In this document: in pieces, positions 7,260 to 14,843 of the stretch | Layout of the letters: each line of letters begins with the position of its first letter | Numbering within the stretch: the stretch's first letter is position 1 | DNA from: a virus | IMG/VR virus record: IMGVR_UViG_3300042330_000329 | Coordinates: 1 to 32,673 of that record | Strand: one strand, 5' to 3' | DNA length: 32,673 nt | Position numbers and translations under genes: made by a program | The notes under the pieces: generated by a model | Databases searched by the model: none | Told to the model about the DNA's origin: nothing | The model's input: only the letters and a program-made list of their open reading frames with translations

Positions 7260-7694
7260 TTAATATTCTAATTTTAGTTGAAATGTTCCAGAGTATCCTT
7301 TTTTTCTACATTGTTCAATAAATTTATTTGGTGTTTCTGCATTTAATCTCATATCATCAAATATAAGTTTATCAACATTTTTATAATAAAAAACTAAAAA
7401 TCGCTTATACACATTTCTAAAATAAAATGTTATATATTCTTCAATTTCCTTATCTGTAATTTTTCTTGTAGATATTATTTCCCAATTATTTTCAACCCCT
7501 GTCCTTCTGCCTAAATTTGGCATTAAATCAAAAACTACTGCAATTTGCTTTTTCATTGCACTTTCTTTATTATAAAAACCATATTTAACTACATAGTTTT
7601 TCTTTTTAATTTGAGACTTTAAAAACTTAATTTCATCAATAGTATATGGTTCTGGTTTATTCCAAAGATTATATTCTTTTTTATATTGATCCAT
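7260..7694 (-). CDS. Hypothetical protein
   Basis: A 144-residue soluble protein, rich in Lys, Tyr and Phe, without a motif I recognise. It has YTIDEIKFLKSQIKKKNYVV near the start and an aromatic core (ITFYFRNVYKRFLVFYYKN, about 88-106). It is followed after 2 bases by the HTH gene and preceded by another unknown. Its base composition is more A/T-rich than the neighbouring helicase gene, as for the next two upstream genes. Confidence 0.6.
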   Translation of the reverse strand: MDQYKKEYNLWNKPEPYTIDEIKFLKSQIKKKNYVVKYGFYNKESAMKKQIAVVFDLMPNLGRRTGVENNWEIISTRKITDKEIEEYITFYFRNVYKRFLVFYYKNVDKLIFDDMRLNAETPNKFIEQCRKKGYSGTFQLKLEY

Positions 7695-7696
7695 AG

Positions 7697-8050
7697 TTAA
7701 TAAAGGATAAATGTTGAGTTATCTAATTCAATAGTAATATTGTTGTCTAAGAAGTCTAAAACAATTCCTTTAAATTCATAGACTTTGCCTGATTCATCCA
7801 GCATCAAAAACTTAATATCATTTTTTATGTTTCTTTTTATTTTTGGTAATAATTGTAAGTCGAAAAGGTTATTTAGTTTATCGGCTAATCTTTTACCATT
7901 TACAGAAGTCTTAAATTCATCAGTAAAAATTTGCTGTTTATCTTTAGCAGTTTTTATACACTCGTCCCAAAAGGAAAATATCTCTTGTTCTTTGTAATTA
8001 AGTTGCACTAAAGTGCTATTGATTTCTGTAATTCTTTCGTGTATATTCAT
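7697..8050 (-). CDS. Hypothetical protein
   Basis: The product has 117 residues with no signal or membrane segment. The first half is helical (NIHERITEINSTLVQLNYKE), and the end looks beta-rich (KVYEFKGIVLDFLDNNITIE). It lies 2 bases from both flanking genes in the leftward operon. Not recognised. Confidence 0.6.
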   Translation of the reverse strand: MNIHERITEINSTLVQLNYKEQEIFSFWDECIKTAKDKQQIFTDEFKTSVNGKRLADKLNNLFDLQLLPKIKRNIKNDIKFLMLDESGKVYEFKGIVLDFLDNNITIELDNSTFILY

Positions 8051-8052
8051 AA

Positions 8053-8250
8053 TTAAAAAAGTGTTAATTGTTTTATTTCTTTATTATCCCTTATTCTAAA
8101 AATATATTCATTTCTTTTGGTAAGCGATTCTTTTAAGGATTCGTTCCAGTACTCAATCGGATAGTTTTTATTTCTGATTTGATGTATATACATTGTAATT
8201 TGCCAATGAATAACATTATAGTAATAGTCTTTTAATGTTTCTGTTTTCAT
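8053..8250 (-). CDS. Hypothetical protein
   Basis: A 65-residue basic, Tyr-rich protein (MKTETLKDYYYNVIHWQITM at the N-terminus). Its ATG overlaps the stop of the upstream gene by 4 bases, which suggests coupled translation. No domain recognised. Confidence 0.6.
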   Translation of the reverse strand: MKTETLKDYYYNVIHWQITMYIHQIRNKNYPIEYWNESLKESLTKRNEYIFRIRDNKEIKQLTLF

Positions 8251-8444
8251 AATAAATAAGGTTCTATTTTAGCATCGACTATGGTTTCAAATTTCTGAGT
8301 GTCAAACCAAAAGATGGTATAAAAATATCCGTTCTCGGTTTTCTCACATCCCGAAAGCCTAAACTCTCGATTGCTTTTACTCTTGAAAGTCCTCACCGTA
8401 GGCGCTCCATACGTGGACTGTAAATCCTTGCTTTTCGATTTCAT
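8247..8444 (-). CDS. Hypothetical protein
   Basis: The product has 65 residues. A basic N-terminus (MKSKSKDL) is followed by what looks like a small beta-rich fold (FRLSGCEKTENGYFYTIFWF). The first 68 bases overlap the end of the VRR-NUC gene in another frame, and no later Met is available, so either the overlap is real or the start is a non-ATG codon further in. Function unknown. Confidence 0.5.
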   Translation of the reverse strand: MKSKSKDLQSTYGAPTVRTFKSKSNREFRLSGCEKTENGYFYTIFWFDTQKFETIVDAKIEPYLL

Positions 8445-8637
8445 CTTTTCTGTATTTTTGAATTACTGATAATTTACCTTTTGGTTGCTTTACTTCGATA
8501 AACATTGTTTCGCCATTTCTAAAACAAACTAAATCAGGTATGCCGTTGCAATTTGTCTTTATTAGCTTAACGCAAAGCCATCCCTCTTTTTGTAATTGTG
8601 TTATTATTTTGGATTGGATTTTGCTTTCTAATGCCAT
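8377..8637 (-). CDS. VRR-NUC domain nuclease
   Basis: At 86 residues it is the length of a stand-alone VRR-NUC domain of the PD-(D/E)xK superfamily. Catalytic features are visible: Glu4 in the first helix, NGIPD with Asp35, E48-V-K50 on the next strand, and Gln60 in LSVIQ. These enzymes cut DNA, often branched DNA, with metal ions. It is encoded right after, and overlapping by 71 bases, the SF2 helicase, a common phage replication pairing. It would process replication or recombination intermediates. Confidence 0.82.
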   Translation of the reverse strand: MALESKIQSKIITQLQKEGWLCVKLIKTNCNGIPDLVCFRNGETMFIEVKQPKGKLSVIQKYRKDEIEKQGFTVHVWSAYGEDFQE

Positions 8638-9850
8638 AATCTCGTTTAAAAATTTCGTTAGTGTAATCTTTCTTTTTGCACACCGAAGCGTAAATCTTTG
8701 CCTCTATCCCACCCTCTGAGAATATCCAATAAACATCGTTTGACTTTCTATCCATTGTTGTAAGTCTATCACGGCTTTGCCAATAGCTAACAGACGAGAA
8801 GTCTATATTGTAATAAACCAAATACTTTGCTTTGGCTAAACTGATTCCTTCACGCCCCGAAACAATTTGCAATGCGATGCTTTTATCGGTAGTGTTAAAC
8901 TCATTTAAGTCGTTGCAAACGCTACTTTTTAAAATTGACTTAATAGCGTTGTATTCCTCAACAAACTTGTAAAAGATTGCTATTTTTTGTCCTTTGAATT
9001 TCTCAGCTATAAACATCGCTTTTGAGTAATCGATTACTTTACTACTGCCATCCTCAAATTTACACGTGCCACTATAAAGCTGGTGCAATTTCTGTTGTAG
9101 TTTTACACTTGTATCGGCTAAAATCGTTTGACCTTCTTTGTTAGTCACCACTAAATCAGTTTTTAACTTCTCGGCTATCTTATGAGTGATAGGGTCTAAA
9201 TCACAATACAATACATTCTCAAAGACTTGAGTTTCAAAACCCGCCTCGACTTGCGTAAAGGTTAGAATGTAATAACGTATCAAATGCCAAAAGTCTTTTT
9301 TACGGGCGTTTGAGTAGTCATTTACTTTGGCATAGCCTAAATGCTTTATCTCGATGTCAACATACTGGTTCGCCCATTTGTAAAAGTTGGCGTATTGCTT
9401 AAAAGGCGAATGATTACTTACCCAAAATTGGTGATACCATTGCGAATGACTTTCTGCCGTTGGGGTTCCTGATAAGAATATAATAGGCAAATCGCCAAAC
9501 ATTTTTTTAAATAACTTAGCCGTTGCGTTTGGTTTTGGGTACGCTCCAAATCGATGGTGTTCGTCGTGTATCACTAAATCAAAATCGCCTTGAACTTTAT
9601 GCATACTTTCATCGTTTGCAATAGTTAATTTAAAACTAAAACCTACATTGTCGTAATCACTTTGCACACTTGAAAACGCTCTGATTTTAGTCAGGAATAA
9701 AACATTTTTAGCACCGTAATTTTCAGCAGTTTGCAAAGCGGTTAATGTTTTACCCGTTCTTACTTCCATCGCTAAGTAAACAATCATTTTACGCTTTAGC
9801 GTTTCTGTTGCATCGTTGGCTAATCTTATTTGGTATTTTCTTAATTCCAT
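8567..9850 (-). CDS. SF2 (SNF2-like) DNA helicase
   Basis: The product has 427 residues with two RecA-like lobes. Motifs: Q-motif-like RKYQ (4-7), Walker A RTGKT (31-35), DEHH (96-99) as the DEAH box, SGTPT (127-131), motif V around SGREGIS (331-337) and motif VI QSRDR (358-362). This is the phage form of SNF2-type ATP-dependent DNA translocases found beside VRR-NUC nucleases. It probably remodels forks or recombination intermediates. The last 71 bases overlap the nuclease gene. It follows the primase-helicase gene after 3 bases. Confidence 0.85.
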   Translation of the reverse strand: MELRKYQIRLANDATETLKRKMIVYLAMEVRTGKTLTALQTAENYGAKNVLFLTKIRAFSSVQSDYDNVGFSFKLTIANDESMHKVQGDFDLVIHDEHHRFGAYPKPNATAKLFKKMFGDLPIIFLSGTPTAESHSQWYHQFWVSNHSPFKQYANFYKWANQYVDIEIKHLGYAKVNDYSNARKKDFWHLIRYYILTFTQVEAGFETQVFENVLYCDLDPITHKIAEKLKTDLVVTNKEGQTILADTSVKLQQKLHQLYSGTCKFEDGSSKVIDYSKAMFIAEKFKGQKIAIFYKFVEEYNAIKSILKSSVCNDLNEFNTTDKSIALQIVSGREGISLAKAKYLVYYNIDFSSVSYWQSRDRLTTMDRKSNDVYWIFSEGGIEAKIYASVCKKKDYTNEIFKRDYGIRKQNPIQNNNTITKRGMALR

Positions 9851-9853
9851 AAC

Positions 9854-12190
9854 TTAAAAATCTACTTCGTTATATTCTGCTAACTCTCCAGTCTTAATTG
9901 TAAACCATTGCATCCCGTTGCTGTTTCCGTTTAAATACTCAACATCGATAAACTTGCAATACTTCTGCACCCAAATATTAAACTTCTTGCGGGTTAAAAA
10001 CTTTTGGAAATCTTTGTACTCATTCACGAAATTGTTAAATGCAAATTGTTTGTCTACTCTTTCGTTTCTTAAACAGTTTTCAGGTTCGTGAATCCACTCG
10101 TAAAACTCCATACAAGTCTCAGCAATAAACTTTCGCATCTTAATATTTTTGGCGTTTTGTTTAACCAATCCGTTGCTTAAAAATTTCTGTAAACAATTAA
10201 CCATATAATTGTCGAACTTTTGAAAGTCAATCAAATCCCAGTCATCAAACAGTTGTCTGCCGAACTCATCCTCTGGAGTTAGTTTACTGCCGTAGTATTG
10301 CGCTATCTCGACTTCAAATCGTCGTCTGTCGTGGCTGTTTCCTTCTCCCTTAATTGCATAGTTAGTAGAGATTATAAGTTTAGGGCTGTCGTGTACATTT
10401 AGTTTAATTGCATCTTTATTTTTACGCTCCAAAGTCAAACCCTCAGTTACCAAACTAAATTTCTCCTCAAATGAAAATCCTTTAGCTACATCGTCAAATA
10501 CTAAAATCTTTGTATCGAGTGATACGGTTTGATAGGCGAATGACTTTTTACCATCGAATAACTTACCATCGATTATACTTGTTTTTCTTATTTGGCTTAC
10601 TCCTTGAACAAATACACCTTTACCAGTTCCGCCTTCAGGGTTTTCGCTGATTACTTCATCATTAAGAATAACGGCTTTGTTGTTGCTTCTATTTTTGTAA
10701 GTTGAAAGCAAATAGCCTAAAACACACTCCACCGCAAAGGGTTCGTTATTTGATATATTGTTAATGAATTTTTGATAATCATTATCAAAGTCCTCAATCT
10801 CTACAAAGTCACGGTCTAATATGTGGTCGTTCCAAATGTAATAGCCGACATCGATAAAGTCTATCAATTTAAAATCGTCTTTGGTAACTTCTAAAACTCC
10901 GTTTTGATAAGGTATGTAAGATTTAAACTTTGTATCCGATAAAATTGATAAGTCAATACTTTCCAACATTAAAAGATACTGCTCACTAAATAAATTTTGA
11001 TACCCAGCGCAATAGTTCCAAACTGTAAACTCTCTTTTTTCCATCAAATAGTCAAGAACAAAATCCTTTATTACTTCGACTGACGTTGTTTTAACTTTAT
11101 TGCTTTGTATAAATACCCAACTCGGTTTTTGACTGTCGTTTGGATAATGCTTTTTAAAGCCGTTACGCTCTAAAAATAACTTATACTTTAAAGGCTCTAT
11201 TTTTACATTTCCTTTTTTATCAATAGTCCAAAAATCGTCGTGGGTTTCTTCTTCCTTTAGTTCGTTGTAAACATCCTCCGCTATGTTATGCTTTTTAATA
11301 ACCTCTTCTTTGCCGTTCTTTAAGTCAATCTTAATGGCTTTAATTTTATTATAGTCCTCAAAAAATTTACTATTGAACTGTCTTAAACGATATGCGCTTT
11401 TAATAGTGGTCTTTGCTTCACGTTCTGAAAAGTCACCGATTATAACGTTATTTAAGATATATCCTTCGGCTGTGCCTTCACTTATACCATATTCACAAAA
11501 AGCACCCGCTAAATCAAATATAAATGCGTTTCTTTCACCCTCTCTAAAGTCTTTGCTCCAGTTGAAAGCCATTATCTTTTCGATAATCTTATCCTCGTCG
11601 CTAATTGGCACTAAAGGGGCTTTCTCTTTTATCTCAAATCCTTCATCTATTATATTGGCTTCAAAAGTGGTTGCATCCCAATTAACATAAATGTTTGGGT
11701 CATAGCTTTCAAAACAAACTCGGTCAACGTTGCAGTTAGATATATCGAAATAATCAAAATCAAATTCCTTTTGAAAAGCCTTAAATATTTTAGGGTGTGT
11801 TTCTTTTGTTGCGGTTGGTATCTTAACTACGCCTTTAATTCCATTTCCTGAGGGCGAAATAAATAGCAATAAAAAATGGGGGTTTTCTTTTAGCAGTCTT
11901 AAGTGTTCAAACATTACATCGTCATTCTCATACTTATCAAAATCCACTACCATCAAACCCGAATGTTTTGTCAAAGATTTTGAGTTACGCTCTGAAAACT
12001 CACCCGCAAATAATATTGAAGGTAATTCAGTTTTAAGGGCGTTTCTCAACTCTTTAGTCTCTGATGTACGGATGCGATTAATTAAGTCCTTAGAAGTACC
12101 TTGTTGTATCCTTTTGATTATTTTTTCAATAGGAACTATAAAGGGAACATCCTGAGATTTAAATAAATCTTTAAAAACTGATACGTTCAT
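9854..12190 (-). CDS. Replicative primase-helicase (BT4734-like N-terminus, SF3/D5-type helicase)
   Basis: The product has 778 residues. Residues about 40-170 resemble the BT4734/VirE-N-type domain common in Bacteroidota (VVDFDKYE at 81-88, SPSGNGIKG at 112-120, NVDRVCFESYDP at 154-165). Residues about 480-680 are an SF3-like AAA+ helicase: Walker A EGGTGKG (519-525), Walker B KILVFDDV (561-568), sensor KLIISTN (604-610) and arginine-finger region HDRRR (620-624). It should load on the origin, unwind and probably prime phage DNA. It is the largest early gene and starts 18 bases from an inverted repeat proposed as the origin. Confidence 0.85.
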   Translation of the reverse strand: MNVSVFKDLFKSQDVPFIVPIEKIIKRIQQGTSKDLINRIRTSETKELRNALKTELPSILFAGEFSERNSKSLTKHSGLMVVDFDKYENDDVMFEHLRLLKENPHFLLLFISPSGNGIKGVVKIPTATKETHPKIFKAFQKEFDFDYFDISNCNVDRVCFESYDPNIYVNWDATTFEANIIDEGFEIKEKAPLVPISDEDKIIEKIMAFNWSKDFREGERNAFIFDLAGAFCEYGISEGTAEGYILNNVIIGDFSEREAKTTIKSAYRLRQFNSKFFEDYNKIKAIKIDLKNGKEEVIKKHNIAEDVYNELKEEETHDDFWTIDKKGNVKIEPLKYKLFLERNGFKKHYPNDSQKPSWVFIQSNKVKTTSVEVIKDFVLDYLMEKREFTVWNYCAGYQNLFSEQYLLMLESIDLSILSDTKFKSYIPYQNGVLEVTKDDFKLIDFIDVGYYIWNDHILDRDFVEIEDFDNDYQKFINNISNNEPFAVECVLGYLLSTYKNRSNNKAVILNDEVISENPEGGTGKGVFVQGVSQIRKTSIIDGKLFDGKKSFAYQTVSLDTKILVFDDVAKGFSFEEKFSLVTEGLTLERKNKDAIKLNVHDSPKLIISTNYAIKGEGNSHDRRRFEVEIAQYYGSKLTPEDEFGRQLFDDWDLIDFQKFDNYMVNCLQKFLSNGLVKQNAKNIKMRKFIAETCMEFYEWIHEPENCLRNERVDKQFAFNNFVNEYKDFQKFLTRKKFNIWVQKYCKFIDVEYLNGNSNGMQWFTIKTGELAEYNEVDF

Positions 12191-12207
12191 AATTTTGTTG
12201 TTTTAAA

Positions 12208-12308
12208 AACATAGCAAACATTTAATCGCTTTCCTATACCCTTTTATAAATAATGAATTTCATTTTAGGGGGTGGGGGTCTTTTTTATGAAAAAATGTTT
12301 GCTATGTT
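12208..12308. other. Candidate replication origin: 16-bp inverted repeat
   Basis: AACATAGCAAACATTT (12208-12223) and its perfect reverse complement (12293-12308) flank 69 bases that hold TATACCCTTTT (12235-12245), an A/T-rich stretch and a G-run pair (about 12269-12279). It lies between the primase-helicase and the probable SSB gene. A 12-bp word of the arm and the 11-bp word TATACCCTTTT recur in the 3873-3902 repeat cluster. An origin is inferred; an operator for the helicase gene is the other possibility. Confidence 0.5.
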
Positions 12309-12346
12309 GACTTTATTAGTATTAATAAGGCTTCAAAGGGTAATAA

Positions 12347-13021
12347 TTAGAAATCTAAATCTTCACTCTCTTCAAAAACGTTGACTGATTCCTCTACTAA
12401 AACTGGTTTTAAGTAGCTTTTTAGATAACCTTCTAAAGTATCAAAACAATTATCGGCTAAAATTGCCTCGTCACTTGTTAGGGATTTCTCAAATCCAAAG
12501 TCAGGTGTAAAGAATTTAACAGCTCCTTTTTTACCTTCAATAGCTTTTGATACTATTACCCACTCGTCCGATAAACGGTTTCTAACCTTTTGGGTAAATT
12601 CGCCCCACTTTTGAACTGCTGAGCCTTTTAGTTGTAAGTTGGCTAAAGTGCCATCCTCTAACATTATGTAAATAGACTTTACATAGTGTCCTCCAGCTGA
12701 CTGCACTTTCTCTTTAATGTCTTTATAAAGACCTTTAGCAATTTCATTCCCTTTGAATGGTTTAACAGTCATAGGTTCCTTAGAAATGTACTTAACCTCG
12801 TTTGAGAAAATACCGCTTTCGGTTGCATCGTTCCATCCTTTTATAGTGTGGAGTTCATCCAGTACTAAGAATTTAAAAGGTAATGGTACTTGTACTTTCT
12901 TTTGAGCCTCTTTGTCGTAGTACTCAAAACCTTTGTCGTTTGATTTCCAATCTAAAAACTTTGTTGCTGGGTTAGATTGTGGTTGTGCGAATGCACTTCT
13001 GCGGTTTGATGTTGTTTCCAT
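12347..13021 (-). CDS. Putative single-stranded DNA-binding protein
   Basis: The product has 224 residues. A flexible, polar N-terminus (1-20) precedes a mixed alpha/beta core. The C-terminus is strongly acidic and ends in Phe (EESVNVFEESEDLDF), the hallmark tail by which SSB and T7 gp2.5-type proteins contact replication partners. It is the first large gene upstream of the primase-helicase. I see no clear OB-fold signature by eye, so this rests on the tail, size and context. Confidence 0.5.
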   Translation of the reverse strand: METTSNRRSAFAQPQSNPATKFLDWKSNDKGFEYYDKEAQKKVQVPLPFKFLVLDELHTIKGWNDATESGIFSNEVKYISKEPMTVKPFKGNEIAKGLYKDIKEKVQSAGGHYVKSIYIMLEDGTLANLQLKGSAVQKWGEFTQKVRNRLSDEWVIVSKAIEGKKGAVKFFTPDFGFEKSLTSDEAILADNCFDTLEGYLKSYLKPVLVEESVNVFEESEDLDF

Positions 13022-13031
13022 CTTTTTATAT

Positions 13032-13142
13032 TTATTTCTGATTCGGAATTAAGATGCCCGAACCTTGCATCGGTAATACTATTTCGTAGTCAACTACTTC
13101 TATTTCGTTGACTCTCATTTCAAAGAATAAATCTTTACTCAT
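13032..13142 (-). CDS. Small hypothetical protein
   Basis: A 36-residue acidic frame (MSKDLFFEMRVNEIEVVDYE, then LPMQGSGILIPNQK). It ends 10 bases before the SSB-like gene and starts 16 bases after a minus-strand terminator-like stem. The codon use looks natural. A leader peptide or small gene of the SSB operon is possible. Confidence 0.5.
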   Translation of the reverse strand: MSKDLFFEMRVNEIEVVDYEIVLPMQGSGILIPNQK

Positions 13143-13152
13143 AATAATAGGG

Positions 13153-13207
13153 GTTAAAAAAGCCTATTGATTTGTCGGTATCCACTCCAACTCATTCAAT
13201 AGGCTTT
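13153..13207 (-). terminator. Terminator-like stem, leftward
   Basis: AAAGCCTATTGA (13159-13170) pairs perfectly with TCAATAGGCTTT (13196-13207), a 12-bp stem with a 25-base loop. On the minus strand the stem is followed by GGCTTTTTTAAC. It would stop leftward RNA before the SSB-like gene unless antitermination or attenuation applies. Confidence 0.65.
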
Positions 13208-13252
13208 AGGTTTATAACTAACCTCAAAATCTTATTGTAGGTGGATAATCTA
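13153..13252 (-). ncRNA. Candidate leader or small RNA (about 100 nt)
   Basis: A minus-strand promoter (TATATTTG, 13266-13259) would start RNA near 13252, and a strong stem followed by six T's would end it near 13153. No gene fits in between. It is either a free small RNA or an attenuator leader of the SSB-like/replication genes. This is inferred from promoter and terminator patterns only. Confidence 0.35.
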
Positions 13253-13258
13253 CATCAA

Positions 13259-13293
13259 CAAATATACAAAAAAGTATCTTATAACTATACTTT
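13259..13293 (-). promoter_or_regulatory. Leftward promoter with palindromic site
   Basis: On the minus strand TATATTTG (13266-13259) is a perfect TAnnTTTG -7 element. Four bases upstream lies AAAGTAT-N9-ATACTTT (13293-13271), nearly the same as at 17472-17494 and 4084-4103. It would drive the RNA at 13252-13153 and perhaps the replication genes. Confidence 0.6.
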
Positions 13294-13301
13294 ATTTTTA
13301 T

Positions 13302-13571
13302 CTAAATAAAATTTAACTTACTTTCGAGAATAGTCCAAGTTGTATGAACGTATATAATCTCTGGGATAACATCCTCTTTTCGCTTTGCGTAATCTAACAC
13401 TCGGTCAATGTCAATTCGATTTAGTCTATATTCGAAATTACCATTGTGAGTAATAGGGTATATCTTTAGCTTTTGGCATCGGTAACGCAAATTTTCTTTA
13501 CTGATTCCGTAAACTTTAGAAACTTCTTTTAAGTTGTAAGTCCAAAACTCATTTGGTTTCATTGCTTTCAT
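13302..13571 (-). CDS. MerR/excisionase-like HTH protein
   Basis: The product has 89 residues. TYNLKEVSKVYGISKENLRY (about 11-30) is a MerR/Xis-type helix-turn-helix. A wing-like THNGNFEYRLNRIDIDRVL follows (40-58), and helix D forms the end. Small proteins of this fold act as excisionases or early regulators. It is the last gene of the early leftward group and 2.6 kb from the integrase, so excisionase is possible but unproved. Two in-frame starts exist (MKAM and MKPN). Confidence 0.6.
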   Translation of the reverse strand: MKAMKPNEFWTYNLKEVSKVYGISKENLRYRCQKLKIYPITHNGNFEYRLNRIDIDRVLDYAKRKEDVIPEIIYVHTTWTILESKLNFI

Positions 13572-13573
13572 AA

Positions 13574-13753
13574 TTAAATTACTTCTAAATCTCTAACTGA
13601 GTAGCTGTTGGTAAATCCGCCCCAGTCTACTATAACTCTGCTTGATGATTCGTAAGCCTTAACCACTCCGATAGTGTCTTTTGGATTGTGTCTGTCATCC
13701 TCTTTATAGTAAAGCGATGTTTCGCTTAATTTTACTTGTGTTCCTTTTATCAT
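13574..13753 (-). CDS. Small hypothetical protein, SH3-like
   Basis: The 59-residue product starts MIKGTQVKLSETSLYYKEDD and includes DTIGVVKAYESSSRVIVDWG, a short beta-strand pattern like small SH3/KOW-type barrels. It lies 2 bases before the HTH gene. A nucleic-acid or ribosome contact is only a guess. Confidence 0.55.
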   Translation of the reverse strand: MIKGTQVKLSETSLYYKEDDRHNPKDTIGVVKAYESSSRVIVDWGGFTNSYSVRDLEVI

Positions 13754-13759
13754 TTTGTT

Positions 13760-13933
13760 TTAGTTTATGTAGTCCATTAAATATTCATATTTCAAATCGC
13801 TATCGTTAAAAGCGTTTATTTGATCCTCAGTCATCTCGATTCCATCGCAATCACCACTTACCAAATAAGCATCGCAGTAATCAGGATAGTCGTTATGGTC
13901 TATATCGTCGAATTCTAAGTTGGTGTATTTCAT
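13760..13933 (-). CDS. Small highly acidic protein
   Basis: The product has 57 residues with about 17 Asp or Glu and very few basic residues (FDDIDHNDYPDYCDAYLV, then DCDGIEMTEDQ). Its ATG overlaps the stop of the previous gene (TAATG). Strong acidity in an early phage gene is seen in DNA mimics that block restriction or other DNA-binding enzymes. No family is recognised, so that role is speculation. Confidence 0.55.
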   Translation of the reverse strand: MKYTNLEFDDIDHNDYPDYCDAYLVSGDCDGIEMTEDQINAFNDSDLKYEYLMDYIN

Positions 13934-14139
13934 TAGAATAAGTTATTAAGTTGTTGTAAAGGGTTTTGAAACATATCATCGAGTACGTTTGGTTTAACTT
14001 CCTCGAAGTTGGCTACTTCCCAATCGTTAACGATGTCTTGGAATAAGTCTTTAGCTTGTTTTAGTTCGTTTTCTAAATAAGCGTTTCTAAGTTCCAACGC
14101 TTGTATTCTTTCGTTTTGAAATTTGATTAAATCGTACAT
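13933..14139 (-). CDS. Small coiled-coil protein
   Basis: A 68-residue, mostly helical protein. Residues 3-38 (starting MYDLIKFQNERIQALELRNA) have heptad-like leucines. It overlaps both the upstream membrane peptide gene (13 bases) and the downstream acidic protein gene. It may form an oligomer; function unknown. Confidence 0.55.
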   Translation of the reverse strand: MYDLIKFQNERIQALELRNAYLENELKQAKDLFQDIVNDWEVANFEEVKPNVLDDMFQNPLQQLNNLF

Positions 14140-14252
14140 ATTTTTAGTATTAAAAAGGTTAGTGTAAAAGCGATTGTTAATGCGATTGCCATTTCTTTGG
14201 CAGTGTTTAAAATGAATTTCAGTTCTTTTCGGTCTTGGTCTGTTAGTTTCAT
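14127..14252 (-). CDS. Small membrane protein
   Basis: A 41-residue frame. The charged start MKLTDQDRKELKFIL is followed by one membrane span (about 20-37, MAIALTIAFTLTFLILKI). The start overlaps the previous stop as ATGA. Membrane peptides in early phage operons can act in exclusion; nothing here proves it. Confidence 0.5.
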   Translation of the reverse strand: MKLTDQDRKELKFILNTAKEMAIALTIAFTLTFLILKICTI

Positions 14253-14392
14253 ATCTGCCAAATGTGTATTAAGTATTTAACTATTTTCTCAGGGATGTGG
14301 TCAAAGCTTGTGTAGTGTTCAACGCCCTCAGCTTTGTTGTCTCGGTTGAAAAAATCTTCAACTCGTTTGCGGGTTTCAGGTGTTAGTGTCAT
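14249..14392 (-). CDS. Small hypothetical protein
   Basis: A 47-residue frame (MTLTPETRKRVEDFFNRDNK at the start, ending HIWQI). ATGA overlaps occur at both ends, to 14389-14718 upstream and 14127-14252 downstream, which supports translation in a coupled operon. Function unknown. Confidence 0.55.
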   Translation of the reverse strand: MTLTPETRKRVEDFFNRDNKAEGVEHYTSFDHIPEKIVKYLIHIWQI

Positions 14393-14718
14393 AGCGTTGG
14401 AGAGGTTAAGTCATAAAGCATTTGCTTAGTGATAGATTTGACTTCGTAAAAGTGGATGCCGTTGTAATCCATATTTACTTTAAAGGTTCTGTTTTGAAAA
14501 TCTTTGTAAAATAAAAGGGTAAACTTTGTAGCAAAATCCTCGATGTTATTCGACATTGAAAACGCCCCTACTTTGTCGCCCATATTGTAGCGCATTGGCT
14601 TACCTATTTTAAGACCTAATTCCGCTATCTTATTAAATGACAGTGATTGTCTTTGCTCATCTATAAGAACGTTAATTCTCGTAGCCTTATTTCCTTTAAT
14701 TTTAATGTTTGTAGTCAT
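14389..14718 (-). CDS. Hypothetical protein
   Basis: The product has 109 residues, with a basic N-terminus (MTTNIKIKGNKATRINVLID), mixed alpha/beta content and no membrane segment. It is the largest gene of the early small-gene group. It overlaps both neighbours by 4 bases. Not recognised. Confidence 0.6.
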   Translation of the reverse strand: MTTNIKIKGNKATRINVLIDEQRQSLSFNKIAELGLKIGKPMRYNMGDKVGAFSMSNNIEDFATKFTLLFYKDFQNRTFKVNMDYNGIHFYEVKSITKQMLYDLTSPTL

Positions 14719-14843
14719 CTTAATAGTTTTTTATAGTTGTTAATCTCTTCTCTTTTGGTAAGTTTCTTTTCTTTGGTTTGCTCTTTGCTTTCGATAATCT
14801 CGATTGCTTTTTTTAAAGCCTCTACTATTTTAGTTTGCATCAT
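14715..14843 (-). CDS. Small lysine-rich helical protein
   Basis: A 42-residue frame with tandem ATG starts (14843 or 14840). It is Lys/Glu-rich and probably one long helix (IVEALKKAIEIIESKEQTKE). It overlaps the upstream gene by 14 bases and the next by an ATGA. Confidence 0.45.
   Translation of the reverse strand: MMQTKIVEALKKAIEIIESKEQTKEKKLTKREEINNYKKLLR

Noticed and set aside
12269-12279. A G-quadruplex at the G-run pair
   Set aside because: Only two long G-runs are present, not the four needed for a clear intramolecular quadruplex.
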